DNA from: Terriglobia bacterium
GTDB taxonomy: Bacteria > Acidobacteriota > Terriglobia > Acidiferrales > UBA7541
Direction: 5' to 3'
Length of the DNA stretch: 64,000 bases
Assembly (NCBI GenBank): GCA_020073605.1
Contig: JAIQEW010000002.1
Location: forward strand, 124,001-188,000
A program made the translations under genes and the position numbers. The first letter of the stretch is position 1. Each line of letters starts with the position of its first letter. Below the pieces are notes generated by a model that worked only from the letters and a program-made list of their open reading frames with translations, was not told the DNA's origin and did not search any database. This document shows positions 20,667-28,756 of the stretch, one piece after another.

Positions 20667-21949
20667 GGCAGGCTCCTGGTTCCCACAGCCTCGCGGAGCT
20701 GCTCGAGCGCGAGCCCGTACGACGCAAGCGCCTGGCGGTAGGCGAGCTGCGTCGCGCGATAGCTGCGCTCGGCGTCGAGGAAATCGAGCAGGCTCGCGGC
20801 GCCGCGCTTGTAGGCGTATTCGCTGATGTCGCGGTCCTGCTGCGCCTCATCGAGATATCCAGAGCGGTAGAGCTGAATGACCTGGTCGCTCGACCGCAGC
20901 GCTTCGTAGGCGTCCTCGACGTCGGTCAGCACCTGGTCGCTCGCGGCTTTCTCCTGTTCTTGCGCCTGCGTGATGGCGTAGCGCGTGCGCGCGATCTCGC
21001 CCTGATTGCGGTCGAAAATCGGCAGTTGGATGCTGCCGAACAGAGAAGTGGTGCTGAGAGCGGCGACGTGCGTGTAGTTGATCTGGCCGGTGATGTCGCG
21101 CTTGCCGTCGGCCTTGGCGAGCGCGTACTGGCTGTTCGCGGCGGTCACGCCCTGCTGCGCGGCGCGCAGGTCGGGGCGCGTGGCGAGGGCTTTCGCCTGC
21201 AAGTCCTCGACCTTCGCGGTGAGCGGCTGGTAATCGAGCTGCCCGGCCACGTCGTAATCGAGCGGCACGGATTCGCGGCCGAGCAACTGCCGCAGGTCTG
21301 AAAGCGCCTGGACCCTGGCGAGCCTCGCTTGCGAAGCGTCGCTCTGGAATTGCAGCAGCTGGAGCTTGATCTTGATCAGATTGTCCTGGCTGATATCGCC
21401 CGCCCGATAGCGCTCCCGGCTGACGTCCACCGTGTTTTGAAAACTCTTCAGATTCTGCTCGGCGAGATCGAGTGCCGATTCGGCGAGCTGGGCGTTCGTG
21501 AATATCGAAGCAACTTGGAACGTGAGGCTGCGCTCATTGTCCGCCACCTGCGAGCGCGTGACGGTCGTCTGATCCTTCGCCGCCTCGAGCCGGTGCTGCC
21601 GTTTCTTCCCGCGCTCGAAGAGATAGCTGACCCCCAGATCGAACTGCGCCGAATTGTCGAGGTACGTCGAGTCGAACTGATTCGCGTTGAAGATCGGCAG
21701 AAACTGCGCGTCTCCTACCAGCACGGGATTGGGACGCACGTTCGCGCTGGTTTCCGCGGCTTCGCTTTGCTGGACCGTGGTCCGCGCCGCCAGCAGGGTA
21801 TGGTTGTGCGCGAGCGCCATCTGGACGGCGTCGTCGAGCGTGATTTTCACCGGCCCCTGGGCTTGCGCGAGAGCGGACGGCACGCACGCTACGCCGGCAA
21901 GGCACACCGCGAATATCGGAATTGCAAACTGCAAATGTCGAATACGCAT
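20663..21949 (-). CDS. TolC-family outer-membrane channel
   Basis: This 428-residue protein has a signal peptide (AVCLAGVACVPSALA) and the duplicated helical structure of TolC proteins. Two repeats, each with long coiled-coil helices (LAHNHTLLAARTTVQQSEAA and TRPDLRAAQQGVTAANSQYA), form the periplasmic tunnel. A conserved PxLxAxQ-type helix is present. It overlaps the adaptor gene by 4 bp and lies 73 bp after the small membrane-protein gene. It is presumed to be the exit duct of the pump encoded downstream. Confidence 0.9.
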   Translation of the reverse strand: MRIRHLQFAIPIFAVCLAGVACVPSALAQAQGPVKITLDDAVQMALAHNHTLLAARTTVQQSEAAETSANVRPNPVLVGDAQFLPIFNANQFDSTYLDNSAQFDLGVSYLFERGKKRQHRLEAAKDQTTVTRSQVADNERSLTFQVASIFTNAQLAESALDLAEQNLKSFQNTVDVSRERYRAGDISQDNLIKIKLQLLQFQSDASQARLARVQALSDLRQLLGRESVPLDYDVAGQLDYQPLTAKVEDLQAKALATRPDLRAAQQGVTAANSQYALAKADGKRDITGQINYTHVAALSTTSLFGSIQLPIFDRNQGEIARTRYAITQAQEQEKAASDQVLTDVEDAYEALRSSDQVIQLYRSGYLDEAQQDRDISEYAYKRGAASLLDFLDAERSYRATQLAYRQALASYGLALEQLREAVGTRSLP

Positions 21950-22022
21950 AGGCGTTTAGCCCTCAATCGAAGAAAGACGAACGTGGATCGGTGTGCCGCG
22001 AGCGGCACGGGACGCGGAAGAC

Positions 22023-22307
22023 TTACGCGATGGGAGGAGCTCGTGCGGGGAGGGGCCGAACGGCGGGAGCAGGCGCGAGGCCGGTGCCTTGGGGTTCCGG
22101 CATCGGCGCTACAAGCGCCAGCGAAGGCGCTTGATCGGCCGCAACCGGCCGGTCGATCGGCTGATGACCCAGATGGCAAATGGGGCAGGTCGATTCGGAG
22201 GAGCCGTTGTGATGGTGCCAGACGCTGCCGAGCGTCATGCCCACCAGCAGCAGCGCGAGCAGCGCTACCGGGACCACCAGATACCGAATTGGCTTTGGCT
22301 TGCGCAT
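22023..22307 (-). CDS. Small membrane protein with His/Cys metal-binding motif
   Basis: A 94-residue protein with one N-terminal helix (LVVPVALLALLLVGMTLGSV) followed directly by WHHHNGSSESTCPICHLGHQ and a Pro/Ala-rich tail. The three His, CPIC and two further His form a likely soft-metal site on the outer face of the membrane. It resembles DUF2946-like proteins found beside copper genes, from memory. It lies 73 bp upstream of the TolC-like gene, so it probably heads the efflux operon. A metal sensor, carrier or buffer is a reasonable guess only. Confidence 0.6.
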   Translation of the reverse strand: MRKPKPIRYLVVPVALLALLLVGMTLGSVWHHHNGSSESTCPICHLGHQPIDRPVAADQAPSLALVAPMPEPQGTGLAPAPAVRPLPARAPPIA

Positions 22308-22439
22308 CCCCAGGGCCGGCTTACGAATCGGTCAATCCTGATGATATAGCAGATGTGGGCGCGGTCCAATGGGTTGCGATTAAATTGAGTTGCTCCGGAG
22401 GCACGGGGCCCCATCCAGTCGCCGGGCGATCGGGGCCGG

Positions 22440-22721
22440 TCAGTTGGATTGTTCGAGGGCTTTTTCGACCAGCGCGACGCATTTCTCGACGCGCTTGCGC
22501 AGCGGTCCGTCGATCTCCTGCTGGCGTTCGCGCAGGGTAAACAGCTCGTCGGCGATATTCAGCGCCGCAAGCACGGCGACTTTCACGGAATCGACCATGC
22601 GCGTCGCCCGTGCCACCTCGCGCATTTTGCCGTCCACGTAAGCCGCAAGCTCCTTCAGTTGTTCTTCGTTCTGTCCCGCCGAGTTGACGTTGTAGCTCTG
22701 ATCGTAAATTTCGATTTTCAT
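22440..22721 (-). CDS. zapA: Cell division protein ZapA
   Basis: The 93-residue product has the ZapA pattern: MKIEIYDQSYNV strand, then DGKMREVARATRMVDSVKVA, ALNIADELF, and a C-terminal coiled coil to the end. ZapA bundles FtsZ filaments at the division ring. It follows pheT in the same direction, an order seen in many bacteria. The 212-bp gap upstream to pheT carries no gene. Confidence 0.9.
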   Translation of the reverse strand: MKIEIYDQSYNVNSAGQNEEQLKELAAYVDGKMREVARATRMVDSVKVAVLAALNIADELFTLRERQQEIDGPLRKRVEKCVALVEKALEQSN

Positions 22722-22933
22722 GGGTTCAGCCCCCGCGCTCGTTTTCGGCTGAGGCCGCCATTGTCGGCCATTGGCAGTGCCGACGCAACCATCTCGTTTG
22801 TGATAGCGGAGCCACGAAAAATGCCTCTAATTAGAGCGATCTGATGCTTCGCACTGGTGGCAATTTTGGCGCTTTTTGGCCGCCTTAACGGGCCTAAATC
22901 GGCAAATCGGGGCGCTTCTCCGTGGGGGCGGGC

Positions 22934-25012
22934 CTAGCTCGCGCGGAGAGTGGCTCCCAGCTTCGTTTCCAGCGCGGCGACGATGCGGGAGGAGAAGTCG
23001 GCGATCTGCGCGTCGGTGAGAGTCGCGTCCGCGCTCTGAAACGTGACGCGGATCATCAGTGAGAATTTGCCGGCAGCCACCTGCCCGCCGCGAAACAGAT
23101 CGAGCGCCTCGATGCGCCGAAGCTCGCCGATGCCGAGCGAGCGAATCGCTTCGGAAACTTGTGCGAACGCCGCGCCATCCGCCAGCACCAGCGAAAAATC
23201 CCGCTCGACGGCCGGGAAGCGCGGAATCGGTGCGAATTTCAACGCGACGTGCGCGGACTCCATCGCCGCCAGCAGCGGCTCGAGGCGCAATTCGGCCACA
23301 AAGATTTCCTGCCGCAGCTTGAGCTGATCCGCGATGCGCCGCGCGAGCTGGCCGGCCACGCCCAGCGCCGCACTTCCTGCAAAAACCTGTGCCGCGCGGC
23401 CACCGGCGAGCCATGCCGGCCCGCCCAGTTTCCAGGCGAATCTCCCGGCGAGCGCGCCGACGCTATCGAGATCGCCCTTCAAATCCGCGAAGCCGAAATC
23501 GCGCGCCGCTTCGTGAATCGTCTTTTCGCGCGCGAGGCCCGTGGCCCCGAGCGTGAGCACCCGCGTCTCGACCGGTTCCCCCTCGCGCAATTCGTACGCG
23601 CTCCCGATTTCAAACAGCCGCAGATTGCGCTGGCCATGGTTCAAATTCCATTCGAGCGCGCCCAGCATACTGACGATTCCCGTGGAGCGCATCAACGACG
23701 CATCTTCCGCCAGCGGGTTGCCGATCACCGCGGGTGCGACGCCCTCCGCGCGGAACAGCTCGTCGCGCCGCGCATCCACCAGCGGAATCGCCACAATTTC
23801 CTGGTAGCCCAACGCGATCACCTGCTCGCGCAAGCGGTCGAGCGCCGCCGCGTGCGACAGGCGGCGCGCCGGCTGTTTTGCGGGCGGCAGCCGCGGCGGA
23901 AACTTTTCGAAGCCGTAATGCCGCGCCACTTCCTCGATCAGGTCGATCCCGCGTGCCGCGTCGCGCCGCCACGAAGGCTGCTGGCACTCCCACACGGCCA
24001 GCAGCGAGCCTTCGCTGCCGCGGTTCACGTCCTTGCGCACGGGATGAAATCCGAGCGCGCCGAGAATTTCCTCGATGTCGCGGTCGGGGACATCCGCGCC
24101 CATCACGCGGAGCAGTTCCTCGCGCGAAAGTTCGATGGTAAGCGCGGGCTGGCGGCCCGGGTAGGCGTCCACGACACCCGCGAGAATTTCGCCTCCGCCC
24201 AGTTGTTGGATCAGCTCCGCGGCCCTGCGCGACGCCATCTCCGCCATCTCCGGATCGGCGCCCCGCTCGAAGCGGTACGATGCTTCCGTGCGCAGGCCGA
24301 GCGCCTTCGACGTGCGTCGGACCGAAACGGGATCGAACCACGCCGATTCGAGCAGAATGTTGCGGCTGCTGAAGCCGATTTCGCTTTCGGCCCCGCCCAT
24401 CACCCCGGCGATGGCCACCGCGCGCGAGGCGTCCGCGATCACGCACATGTCTTTTGCCAGCGTGCGCTCCGCGCCGTCGAGCGTGCGCATCTTTTCCCCC
24501 GGCCGTGCGCGCCGCACCACGATCCGCTTTTCGCCGAGCTTGTCGAGATCAAACGCGTGCAGCGGCTGCCCGAGCTCGAACATCACGTAGTTCGTCACAT
24601 CCACCACGTTGTTGATCGAGTTCTGCCCGATCGCCTCGAGGCGCTGGCGCAGCCAGTCGGGCGACGGCTGAATCTTCACGCCGCGCAGAATCCGCGCCGT
24701 GTACCGTCCGCAGAGGTCCGGCGCTTCGATATCCACGCGCGTCGCGGCTGCGGCTTTGTCGCTCGCCTCCTTCAGCTTCGGCCGGAGCGGCTTCACCGGC
24801 AGCCGGTAGATCGCCGCCACCTCGCGCGCCATTCCGTAGTGGCCCAGGCAGTCGGGACGGTTCGCGGTGATTTCCGCGTCGAGCACCGGCCCCGCCGCCG
24901 ATTCTTCCAGCGAGTCGATGGCGGTGCCTGCGAGCGAAAGCCGCGTGCGCAGCTCCGCCGCCGGCGCTTTCACGTCGGTGAACTCCTTCAGCCAGTTGTA
25001 GAGAACCTTCAT
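22934..25012 (-). CDS. pheT: Phenylalanyl-tRNA synthetase beta subunit, short form without the N-terminal tRNA-binding domain
   Basis: This 692-residue subunit forms the alpha2-beta2 synthetase that charges tRNA-Phe. After MKVLYNWLKEFTD and GTAIDSLEES it goes directly to the B3/4 domain (EITANRPDCLGHYGMAREVA). The EMAP-II-like OB fold (about 100-150 residues, HPNADKL motif) that most bacterial PheT carry between these is missing, which explains the length of 692 instead of about 800. B5, the catalytic-like core and the C-terminal anticodon-binding domain (RFPAVERDFSLVL) are present. ATG 25012 overlaps the methyltransferase stop by 4 bp. Confidence 0.93.
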   Translation of the reverse strand: MKVLYNWLKEFTDVKAPAAELRTRLSLAGTAIDSLEESAAGPVLDAEITANRPDCLGHYGMAREVAAIYRLPVKPLRPKLKEASDKAAAATRVDIEAPDLCGRYTARILRGVKIQPSPDWLRQRLEAIGQNSINNVVDVTNYVMFELGQPLHAFDLDKLGEKRIVVRRARPGEKMRTLDGAERTLAKDMCVIADASRAVAIAGVMGGAESEIGFSSRNILLESAWFDPVSVRRTSKALGLRTEASYRFERGADPEMAEMASRRAAELIQQLGGGEILAGVVDAYPGRQPALTIELSREELLRVMGADVPDRDIEEILGALGFHPVRKDVNRGSEGSLLAVWECQQPSWRRDAARGIDLIEEVARHYGFEKFPPRLPPAKQPARRLSHAAALDRLREQVIALGYQEIVAIPLVDARRDELFRAEGVAPAVIGNPLAEDASLMRSTGIVSMLGALEWNLNHGQRNLRLFEIGSAYELREGEPVETRVLTLGATGLAREKTIHEAARDFGFADLKGDLDSVGALAGRFAWKLGGPAWLAGGRAAQVFAGSAALGVAGQLARRIADQLKLRQEIFVAELRLEPLLAAMESAHVALKFAPIPRFPAVERDFSLVLADGAAFAQVSEAIRSLGIGELRRIEALDLFRGGQVAAGKFSLMIRVTFQSADATLTDAQIADFSSRIVAALETKLGATLRAS

Positions 25013-25812
25013 CCGCCCTTCCGTCCCGCGCTCGGCCCGAGCCGTCCCCAGCAGATGCGCGCGCGGTAGAGAATCATCACGCGGCCGCCGCTTTGATGCG
25101 CCGCGAAAATCCTTTCGAGGTCCCGGATCATCGGCTCATGCCTCGGATCGCCAGGGCGCGGCGCGTATGATGCGCTCATCAAGCGGCCCTTGAGGCCTTC
25201 CCAATCGACGTGCTGCTGATTCTCAAACTCCCGCGTGCGCACTTCCGCGTTCCCGTAGAAATCCTTGAGCTCGGCCTGCTCGGAGTACACGTGCTGAACC
25301 GTCGAGTAGCCCGTCCCGTGGCGCTGCAACAGAAGTTCGTACTCGGTCATGAACGGCGTCGCGTCCACGGCGCGTTCGTTCCACACCAGCGCGACCCATC
25401 CCTGCGGTTTCAGGATGCGCGCAAACTCACGGCGCGCGGCGTCGCGATCGAACCAGTGGAACGCCTGCCCCGCCACCACGAGGTCCACGCTCGCGTCCGC
25501 GAGAGTGGAGGCCTCGGCCGATCCCGCCACGCTGCAAAAGTGCCGGTATTTCTCCAGTTGCTGCTCGCCTGCGTCGCGCATCGCCGCGTTCGGCTCCACG
25601 CCGTACACTAGGTTGCCGTTTTCAAGAAAAAGCTCGGCGAACAGCCCCGTGCCCGACCCGATGTCCGCCACGATCGACTCGGGCGCGAGGCCGCACTCCT
25701 CGCGCAGCACGTCCAGGATCGCGCGCGGATATCCCGGGCGGTAGCGGACGTAATCCTCCACGCGGTTCGAGAATCGTTGCTTTGGGTCCACGGCAGGCAT
25801 GGCGATTGTCAT
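25009..25812 (-). CDS. Class I SAM-dependent methyltransferase between pheS and pheT
   Basis: The 267-residue protein starts at ATG 25812 (MTIAMPAVDPKQRFSNRVED), overlapping the pheS stop by 4 bp; it ends overlapping the pheT start by 4 bp. Motif I is VADIGSGTGLFAELF, the acidic residue follows in YGVEPN, motif post-I is VDLVVAGQAFHWF and motif III lies in ILKPQGWVALVWNER. These fit a Rossmann-fold methyltransferase of the type acting on small molecules. The substrate is unknown. Its location suggests a link with translation or simply shared transcription. Upstream residues of the longer frame overlap pheS and are not used. Confidence 0.8.
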   Translation of the reverse strand: MTIAMPAVDPKQRFSNRVEDYVRYRPGYPRAILDVLREECGLAPESIVADIGSGTGLFAELFLENGNLVYGVEPNAAMRDAGEQQLEKYRHFCSVAGSAEASTLADASVDLVVAGQAFHWFDRDAARREFARILKPQGWVALVWNERAVDATPFMTEYELLLQRHGTGYSTVQHVYSEQAELKDFYGNAEVRTREFENQQHVDWEGLKGRLMSASYAPRPGDPRHEPMIRDLERIFAAHQSGGRVMILYRARICWGRLGPSAGRKGG

Positions 25813-26912
25813 GGAAACTGGCGCAGGAAGCGCACGTCGTTCTGCGTGAGCACGGGCAGCTCGGTGACGCCGTACTTCATCATCGCCAGGCGGTCCACGC
25901 CCATCCCGAATGCGAACCCCGAAAGCTTTTCCGGGTCGTACTTCACGAAGCCATAGACCGCCGGATCGACCATCCCCGCGCCAAACAGCTCGATCCAGCC
26001 GGAAAATTTGCACACGCGGCAGCCGCTACCGCCGCAGACGTGGCACGTCGCGTCCACCTCCGCGGAAGGCTCGGTGAACGGGAAATAGCTCGGGCGCAGG
26101 CGCGTCTTCGCCTTGGGCCCCAGAAATTCCCGGACGAAATATTCCACCGTGCCCTTGAAATCGCAGAAGGTGATGTCCGCATCGACGGCCAGCCCTTCGA
26201 TCTGGTGGAACATGTAGCCGTGCGTCGAATCGGGATTGTCCCGGCGATACACTTTTCCGGGGACGATGATGCGCACCGGCGGCTTTTCTTTTTCCATCGT
26301 GCGGATCTGCATCGGCGAGGTGTGCGTGCGCAGCAGATGCCCGCCGCGCGCGCCGTGGATGTAGAACGTGTCCATGTTGTCGCGCGCCGGATGGTGCTCG
26401 GGGATGTTGAGCGCCTCGAAGTTGTAATAGGGCGTCTCGATTTCCGGGCCTTCGACCACGCTGAATCCGATCGAAAGAAAAATGCGCTCGAGTTCCTGGT
26501 AGGTCTGGTAAATCAGGTGCCGCGTGCCGATCGCGTGCTCGACGCCCGGCAGCGACAGGTCGATCTGCCCCCGTGCCGCCGCCGCTTGCTCCGCCCCGGC
26601 TTCAATTTGTTTGCATTTTTCTTCCAGTACCGCTTCGACGTGGGCCTTGAGCTTGTTCAGCTCCTGCCCGACCGCTTTCTTCAGTTCCGGCGGCGCCGGC
26701 TTGAGCCAGTTGTCGGTGATCTGCGACAGCACGCCGGATTTCCGCCCGGTCCATTGAACGACAAAGCTCTTCCAGGTTTCCGGATCCGACGAGGCGCCCG
26801 CCGCTCGCTCGTCGAACTCATGACGCACGCCGTCGAAGCGCGCGACGACCTTTTCGGGCGTCCCATCGCCGAGCTGCGCGAGAGTCTGTGTGGTGGGATC
26901 GTTCGTCGCCAT
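25809..26912 (-). CDS. pheS: Phenylalanyl-tRNA synthetase alpha subunit
   Basis: This 367-residue class II catalytic subunit has an N-terminal coiled coil, motif 2 in RTHTSPMQIRTME and VYRRDNPDSTHGYMFHQIEG, and motif 3 in GFAFGMGVDRLAMMKYG. A four-Cys CHVCGGSGCRVC segment, common in many PheS, precedes FSGWIEL. It starts at ATG 26912 and its stop overlaps a methyltransferase gene that stands between it and pheT. It is preceded by rplT in the same direction. Confidence 0.95.
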   Translation of the reverse strand: MATNDPTTQTLAQLGDGTPEKVVARFDGVRHEFDERAAGASSDPETWKSFVVQWTGRKSGVLSQITDNWLKPAPPELKKAVGQELNKLKAHVEAVLEEKCKQIEAGAEQAAAARGQIDLSLPGVEHAIGTRHLIYQTYQELERIFLSIGFSVVEGPEIETPYYNFEALNIPEHHPARDNMDTFYIHGARGGHLLRTHTSPMQIRTMEKEKPPVRIIVPGKVYRRDNPDSTHGYMFHQIEGLAVDADITFCDFKGTVEYFVREFLGPKAKTRLRPSYFPFTEPSAEVDATCHVCGGSGCRVCKFSGWIELFGAGMVDPAVYGFVKYDPEKLSGFAFGMGVDRLAMMKYGVTELPVLTQNDVRFLRQFP

Positions 26913-26928
26913 TGAAATGTTGGGCCGC

Positions 26929-26953
26929 AGGGGCGGGTCTCAAACCCGCCCCT
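26929..26953. repeat. Hairpin repeat between rplT and pheS
   Basis: AGGGGCGGGT (26929-26938) and ACCCGCCCCT (26944-26953) are perfect 10-bp arms around a 5-nt loop. A second CCGCCCCTAC lies near 27003-27012. No T-run follows on the minus strand, so it is not a convincing terminator for the operon; it may reduce expression of pheS or stabilise rplT mRNA. Confidence 0.6.
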
Positions 26954-27040
26954 ACAAAGAAAATGCGCCGGCCTCCCTCGACAATGCTCGGGACGAGTTC
27001 AGGCCGCCCCTACAAAATCAGCGCCAATACCAAGCGCGCA

Positions 27041-27424
27041 CTAGGCCGCGGGCTGCGGCTTGGGCGCGGACGCGAGATGCTGCTTCGCGGACGCCACGAG
27101 CGCTGCAAATCCTTCGGCGTCGCGCACGGCCATGTCCGCCAGCATCTTCCGGTCGATCTCGTTTCCGCCCACCTTCAGCCCGTGGATCAACTGGTTGTAC
27201 GTGGTGCCGTTGGCGCGCGCGGCCGCTCCGATGCGCTGAATCCACAGCGTGCGGAAATCGCGTTTGCGCGTGCGGCGGTCGCGGTAGGTGTACCGCAGCG
27301 AGCGGTTCACCGCCTCTTTCGCCGACCGGAAGAGCTTTCCCTTTGTGAGGAAAAAGCCCTTCGCGTGCTTCAACAGCTTCTTACGCCGGGCGCGGCGCTT
27401 CGTGCCTCGTTTCACTCGAGCCAT
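27041..27424 (-). CDS. rplT: 50S ribosomal protein L20
   Basis: This 127-residue basic protein has the full L20 pattern: MARVKRGTKRRARRKKLLKH, GKLFRSAKEAVNRSLRYTYR, RRTRKRDFRTLWIQRIGAAAR. L20 binds 23S rRNA early in 50S assembly and in some bacteria represses its own operon. The C-terminus is extended by an Ala/Lys/Pro tail of about 10 residues. It follows rpmI after an unusually long spacer of 288 bp with several hairpins. Confidence 0.97.
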   Translation of the reverse strand: MARVKRGTKRRARRKKLLKHAKGFFLTKGKLFRSAKEAVNRSLRYTYRDRRTRKRDFRTLWIQRIGAAARANGTTYNQLIHGLKVGGNEIDRKMLADMAVRDAEGFAALVASAKQHLASAPKPQPAA

Positions 27425-27595
27425 GGTTCTCTTCTCCTGTGATGATTGCGAAAAATTCCTGGGTTACGCGGAGAGGGTGCACAGCGCTGCGCCGCCCCCA
27501 AAATGGGACTCGGCGCAGATTGCCACTGCGCTTGTCTCCGCGGCGTGTTCATGTGGCCCCGGCAACCCGATGTTACTCGGGAGCGGGAGCAAAGC

Positions 27596-27674
27596 AAGCC
27601 GGAGATTCCGGCTTGTCGGCCCTTCGTCCGCCAGAGGCGGATTCAGGGTGAGTCGGCAGGCCCGCCGCGGCGGG
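27596..27674. repeat. Three consecutive hairpins between rpmI and rplT
   Basis: The 288-bp spacer 27425-27712 has no gene. It contains three perfect inverted repeats in a row: AAGCCGGA/TCCGGCTT at 27596-27614, TCCGCC/GGCGGA at 27627-27641 and CCCGCCGCGGCGGG at 27661-27674. On the minus strand no T-run follows them, so they are not classical terminators. They could be REP-like elements or RNA structure for translational control of rplT. Confidence 0.5.
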
Positions 27675-27712
27675 TTTTGCTCTGCCTGGCTCAAGAAACT
27701 CTTAAGAGGCCG

Positions 27713-27931
27713 CTACTTCAGGCCGTATGGCAATGCGAGGCGCACGTTGTGCACGTCCGAAGGATTCACTTGCACGTCGCCGGCGAGCTTGCGCTGCCGC
27801 CGCGGCGCCTTCGTGCCCAGCAGGTGGCGCTTGCCCGAATGCCACCGCATTATTTTTCCGGTGGACGAGATCTTGAATCGCTTGGCCGCGCCGCGATGCG
27901 TCTTCAACTTCATTTTCTTGTTCTTCTTCAC
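27713..27931 (-). CDS. rpmI: 50S ribosomal protein L35
   Basis: The 72-residue product has MKLKTHRGAAKRFKISSTGK and the RHLLGTKAPRRQRKLAG segment typical of L35, a small basic protein of the large subunit. It lies between infC (46 bp upstream) and rplT. The C-terminal NVRLALPYGLK ending is normal. Confidence 0.95.
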   Translation of the reverse strand: MKKNKKMKLKTHRGAAKRFKISSTGKIMRWHSGKRHLLGTKAPRRQRKLAGDVQVNPSDVHNVRLALPYGLK

Positions 27932-27977
27932 GATTTCCTCTTCTGAAAAATTTTCCGGGCGTGTCCGCCGCGATTTC

Positions 27978-28571
27978 TTACGCGGGACGCGCCGGAGCCG
28001 GAGCTGGCGAGCCCTTTTTCGGCGCCAGCAGCGCCAGCAAAATATTCGCTTCCATCCTCGGCCCGAATTCCACCAGCGCGTACTCCGTGATGTCCTTGAG
28101 CAGCCGCTCCATCTTCGCGCGGCCCACGTCCTGGTGCGCCATCTCGCGCCCGCGATGGAAGATCATGGCCTTCACTTTGTGGCCCTCGCCGAGGAAGCGG
28201 ATGATCTGGTTCTTCCGCACCTGATAATCGTGCTCGGCGGTGGCGGGCCGGAACTTCACTTCCTTGATGTGCGAGCTCTTCTGATGCTTCTTGGCTTCGT
28301 GGGCCTTTTTGCTTAGCTCGTAGAGAAATTTTCCGTAATCGACGAGCTTGCAGACCGGTGGCACTGCGCTTGGCGAGATTTCCACCACATCCAGCCCAGC
28401 ATCCCGCGCCGCCTTCATCGCGTCGAACAGGGTCATCACGCCAAGCTGATTCCCTGCTTCATCAACCACACGGACTTCACGAGCGCGAATACGCTCGTTT
28501 ACCCGAAGACCACCCGCACCCCGTTCAGCGATAAACCCACCTCCCGGGCCGGCGAAATCTGTGTTCGCCAC
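27978..28571 (-). CDS. infC: Translation initiation factor IF-3
   Basis: This 197-residue factor keeps 30S subunits free and checks the start codon. The N-domain carries RVNERIRAREVRVVDEAGNQ and LDVVEISPSAVPPVCKLVDYGKF, and the C-domain HIKEVKFRPATAEHDYQVR, FHRGREMAHQDVG. The start at GTG 28571 follows AGGA with 6 nt spacing. An unusual start codon on infC is common in bacteria and linked to autoregulation. A ~25-residue N-terminal extension precedes the conserved core, and a Pro/Ala tail follows. Confidence 0.95.
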   Translation of the reverse strand: MANTDFAGPGGGFIAERGAGGLRVNERIRAREVRVVDEAGNQLGVMTLFDAMKAARDAGLDVVEISPSAVPPVCKLVDYGKFLYELSKKAHEAKKHQKSSHIKEVKFRPATAEHDYQVRKNQIIRFLGEGHKVKAMIFHRGREMAHQDVGRAKMERLLKDITEYALVEFGPRMEANILLALLAPKKGSPAPAPARPA

Positions 28572-28626
28572 CCGATATCCTGTCCCCCGAGTCTACAGAA
28601 ACGCGCCTGGAGGCGACAGGTCAAAA

Positions 28627-28657
28627 AGTATAGCACGGGTTTCTAACCTGCCTGCAA
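28627..28657 (-). promoter_or_regulatory. Candidate promoter of the infC operon
   Basis: On the minus strand TATACT (28627-28632) is preceded by TGC, an extended -10 element. A TTGCAG -35-like hexamer lies at 28652-28657 with a 19-bp spacer. It is 56 bp upstream of the infC start and no other gene lies between. A small GC hairpin (CGCCTCCAGGCG) follows in the leader. Confidence 0.5.
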
Positions 28658-28756
28658 GTTCGGATTCCGTGGCAGTGGGCCAGTTTCCGATAATCCGACT
28701 AATCGGGAGTCGGGTCGATGATTCACACTGGTAAACGATGGTTCCAGGGAGTTTCC

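Noticed and set aside
22308..22439. Possible 6S RNA downstream of zapA
   Set aside because: Location is right for some bacteria but no closing stem or open central bubble could be drawn.
27661..27674. CCCGCCGCGGCGGG as an operon terminator
   Set aside because: The T-run is on the wrong side for the minus-strand operon.
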